From: Perca fluviatilis
Lineage: Eukaryota; Chordata; Actinopteri; Perciformes; Percidae
NCBI RefSeq assembly: GCF_010015445.1
Contig: NC_053129.1
Span: forward strand, 14,914,749-14,978,748
Reading direction: 5' to 3'
Length of the DNA stretch: 64,000 nt
Shown here: positions 61,350 through 64,000 of the stretch, one piece after another
Position numbering within the stretch: position 1 is the stretch's first letter
How the letters are laid out: the number at the start of each line of letters is the position of its first letter
Made by a program: the position numbers and the translations under genes
Notes under the pieces: model-generated
Database searches by the model: none
The model's input: the letters and a program-made list of their open reading frames with translations, nothing else
What the model was told of the DNA's origin: nothing

Positions 61350-62220
61350 ATCCACACCCGTCGATTAATTGAGTCGGAGTATTAGCAGTAAAGGTATGTA
61401 TGGCCACGGGAGGCAAACAGTCAGAACGCGGAGCGCTCGCGGCACAGAGACGCCGCGGAGGATGCGGGGAAGCAGGCAGGCAGGCAGGCGCGGGGAGTGG
61501 GCTGCAGAGAGACCGGCCTTAGAACAAACAGCAACCTCTCCTCGACTCCAGGTGGGTGCGCTCCGCTGGTACCGTGTGTCCCTGGACTTTAGCGAAGACC
61601 CCCGAGGCACCAAACCAAGGGGGCACACTGATGCTGTCGACTACAGGCAAACGGAGGCTCGGTGCCCACGGACATAGCTCCTCAAATCCAGCGGTGGTCA
61701 CGGCTCGCTCCGCGGATGCTGCTGCTGCTGCGTTGACTGCATGCTGTCAAACGAAGCCATCACCTCTGCTTCACACACATACACACACACACAAAATAAA
61801 AACACTCGCACTGTCAAATTCTCACTGTTTTCACCTACTGGACGGCCGTCAAGCTGCTGTTGCCGTTACTTACAGTGGCGGCTCGTGCGCTCACACGGTC
61901 ACATCACGACATCTCTCCCGGTGGCTACGACAAGGGGAGGGTTCAGTCCGGTGAGGAGCGGCGGATGGTTTCTCCACGGCACCTCGGCGATGCCTGCTGT
62001 TGTCTCGGCGTAATGCGACCACTTTCTAATGAATTCACTCGACGGTGGGAGCCGGATGTGCCCGCCGTGGAGTCAGTTGTGCATCAGTCACGTTGCGCAA
62101 TACGTGCTACGGAGACCGATTGGCACCGCAACCGGTCTGTGGCTACGTCAAGAGGTGCGTGGCTTCCAGCGCTCATCTGTATGGGAGGCTTCGCTCAGCG
62201 TCAGGAAAGGCAGAGGCGCA
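61350..62220. promoter_or_regulatory. CpG-rich block, candidate promoter / first exon
   Basis: CpG is frequent here (for example CGCGGAGCGCTCGCGG near 61428) while most of the window is CpG-poor, which marks an unmethylated promoter-like island. Donor-like sites exist on the plus strand (CTCCAG/GTGGGT at about 61550) and on the minus strand (GCCACT/GTAAGT at about 61875). Several open frames overlap but none shows a signal peptide or domain. It could be the 5' end of mdga2 on the minus strand or a divergent start. The (GGCA)n run at 61471-61489 lies inside. Confidence 0.5.
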
Positions 62221-62228
62221 GCTGCTGG

Positions 62229-62233
<5 letters not shown>

Positions 62234-62282
<49 letters not shown>
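62234..62282. repeat. (GA)n microsatellite
   Basis: About 49 bp of pure GA at the edge of the CpG-rich block, a common position for GAGA-type repeats near promoters. Confidence 0.95.
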
Positions 62283-62287
<5 letters not shown>

Positions 62288-62846
62288 ACCATTGGAATTC
62301 AGGAGATCGAGCTTTGACAGACCTTTGCAATCAACACCAAGCACTCAAGTCTATACTGCTGTCTGCTCATGTTTCACCATTCCTCCTTTATTAGACAGGA
62401 AGGATGAGATGCTGCCCGTCATGTAACATTCACCTGCTACGTCAGATTTCTTTGGATTGAAACAGTGAGATGTCTATGTCAGTCCATCCAAGCACACACT
62501 GCTGCTGCCTCTGCCACAGGCCTACATGTTTGGGCAACTTTTTAGCAACATAACTTTTAAAATTTTCAAGAGCTACTAAGTGGTTCCCAAATGGATTCCG
62601 AGTGGGACTTTGGGGGTCCTGCTGGCAGTTCCAGGGGCTCCTGCAAAACGAGAAATTATATTCACTTTTGCCATATTTAGTGACTATATCCCAATTAACA
62701 AATCTGACCACAGCTTTCACTTCAGCATTGTCCAGTACTGACTAATGGTCACATGAACCATTACAAAGTAACATAAATATTAGGGTTCCACCTTATTTCC
62801 TGTTGGAAGTGTTTTGTAATATCAATACTGGTAGTAGTAGGATCAT
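62283..62846. other. Non-coding stretch
   Basis: No supported exon. Confidence 0.45.
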
Positions 62847-63377
62847 AAAGGTCCCATGACATGGTGCTTTTTGGATGCTTTTACATAGGCCTTAGTGGTC
62901 CCCTAATACTGTATCTGAAGTCTCTTTCCCAAAATTCAGCCTTGGTGCAGAATTACAGCCACTAGAGCCAGTCCCACAATGAGCTTGCCCCTAGTATGTG
63001 CCATTTCTGTGTCTGTAGCTATTGAGGAGGAGAGAGGGGGGGGCAAGGTGGAGGGTGGGGGTGTGGCCTTGACCAACTGCCACTTTGCTTGTTTGCAAGC
63101 CATGATGTCTCTCTCTTTCTCATGGGTGGGCCACATTTTCTGGGTGGGCAAAGCAGAGAAAGGGGAGGTAACCTTGCTCCTTATGACCTCATAAGGAGCA
63201 AGATTCCAGATCGGCTCATCTGATCTTTCATGTTCTCAAAGGCAGAGCAGGATACCCAGGGCTCGGTTTACATCCATCGCCATTTCTAGCCACTGGAGGA
63301 CCATAGGCAGGCTGGGGGAACTCATATTAATGTTAAAAAAAACTCATAAAGTGAAATTTTCATGCCATGGGACCTTT
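62847..63377. mobile_element. TTAA/AGG-type MITE, copy B
   Basis: Direct-orientation, full-length counterpart of 7606-8130 (531 versus 525 bp). It begins AAAGGTCCCATGACATGG and ends CATGCCATGGGACCTTT. TTAA follows the right end, while the left flank reads ATAA. The open frames on both strands here recur in the other copy. Confidence 0.87.
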
Positions 63378-64000
63378 AAAGTTGGACTACAGCTGTTACC
63401 TAGCAACACAATTTCGATTAAATGCATAATTTGTGTAATATTCTCCCCAATGCAGCACTAAATGTTATACTTTGGGACAAATGGGGATGAATGTCAAAAA
63501 CCACAGTTTGATTTCTGATCCAACCTACAGTACCAAACACCACGAAGCAGTTTGATTCATCACCAAATTAGGTTTCGCTTTGATGTCAAATAGTCGTCTT
63601 TTAAGGGCTTGTAATTGTTAATTCAGTTAATGCAGCATGCAAACAACCAACAAAACAAAAAAACTTTACAAGTAACAACATATCCGGATTGTTTTCTGTA
63701 TTTAAGTGGAAGAAGAAGGCATGACAGAGCATCAGATGAACTTCTCATCAAGACGGTAACATTGTCTTGACAAGTAACTAGGGATTAGCTGGGGAAGTGA
63801 CTTCTGGAGCACCCGTGGGTGTTTTGGCACCCTCTACAGGACTCCATTAAATGAATCAGTAATCATGCAGTCATTGGGGGGTTATACCCAGTTTGTGGCA
63901 AGCTATAATTTTGATTGCACATCCTCACGGTTTAAAATAGAAATAAAGATGACACAATGATTATTTCATGGCTTCATCAGACTTCCATCATTGTAATTCA
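63378..64000. other. Non-coding right edge
   Basis: AT-rich sequence with no recognised feature. Confidence 0.45.

Noticed and set aside
62148..62330. Ser-Leu repeat frame on the minus strand
   Set aside because: Encoded by the (GA)n microsatellite.

Overview
The window looks like a nuclear genome segment from a teleost fish, most likely a percomorph. Three things point there: an eight-exon astacin gene of the hatching-enzyme (choriolytic enzyme) type, one exon that translates to the start of the first Ig domain of MDGA2, and a dense load of short DNA transposons, SINE/LINE remnants and long CA/TG arrays typical of fish introns. There is no bacterial-style gene organisation. Nearly all long open frames here are by-products of dinucleotide repeats or chance.

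Layout. At 3.45-3.59 kb, on the minus strand, lies a single 140-bp exon of mdga2 with good splice sites. The next mdga2 exon downstream is not visible below it, so transcription runs out of the window at its left edge. Everything to the right is probably mdga2 intron and/or upstream flank. A CpG-rich block at about 61.35-62.2 kb is the best candidate for a promoter or first-exon region, but I could not find the mdga2 signal-peptide exon. Between them, on the plus strand at 24.2-26.7 kb, is a compact hatching-enzyme gene with TATA box, eight exons and polyA signal. It carries two independent lesions: a one-base gain in an A-run that stops the frame before the catalytic domain, and replacement of the third zinc-binding histidine by tyrosine.

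The rest is non-coding and repeat-rich. I could define several transposon insertions to the base from their target-site duplications: hAT-type elements at 4.42-5.29, 18.74-19.60, 41.83-42.18 and 55.99-56.35 kb. A second group has ends of the form TTAA/AGG at 7.6, 10.5, 21.2, 28.1, 33.6, 46.1 and 62.8 kb. A 524-bp insertion at 16.3 kb carries a RecQ-helicase-like fragment, and its empty site is preserved in a paralogous repeat at 48.2 kb. A SINE lies at 17.0 kb, a LINE 3' end at 32.8-33.2 kb, and a long-inverted-repeat element with a nested tail at 37.5-38.2 kb.

Two further possible exons have good splice-like borders but no family I recognise: plus strand 39.34-39.52 kb and minus strand 58.74-58.85 kb. 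There is no sign of a multi-gene system. The most interesting content is the damaged hatching enzyme opposite mdga2 and the chimeric RecQ-bearing mobile element with its 47-bp miniature relative.
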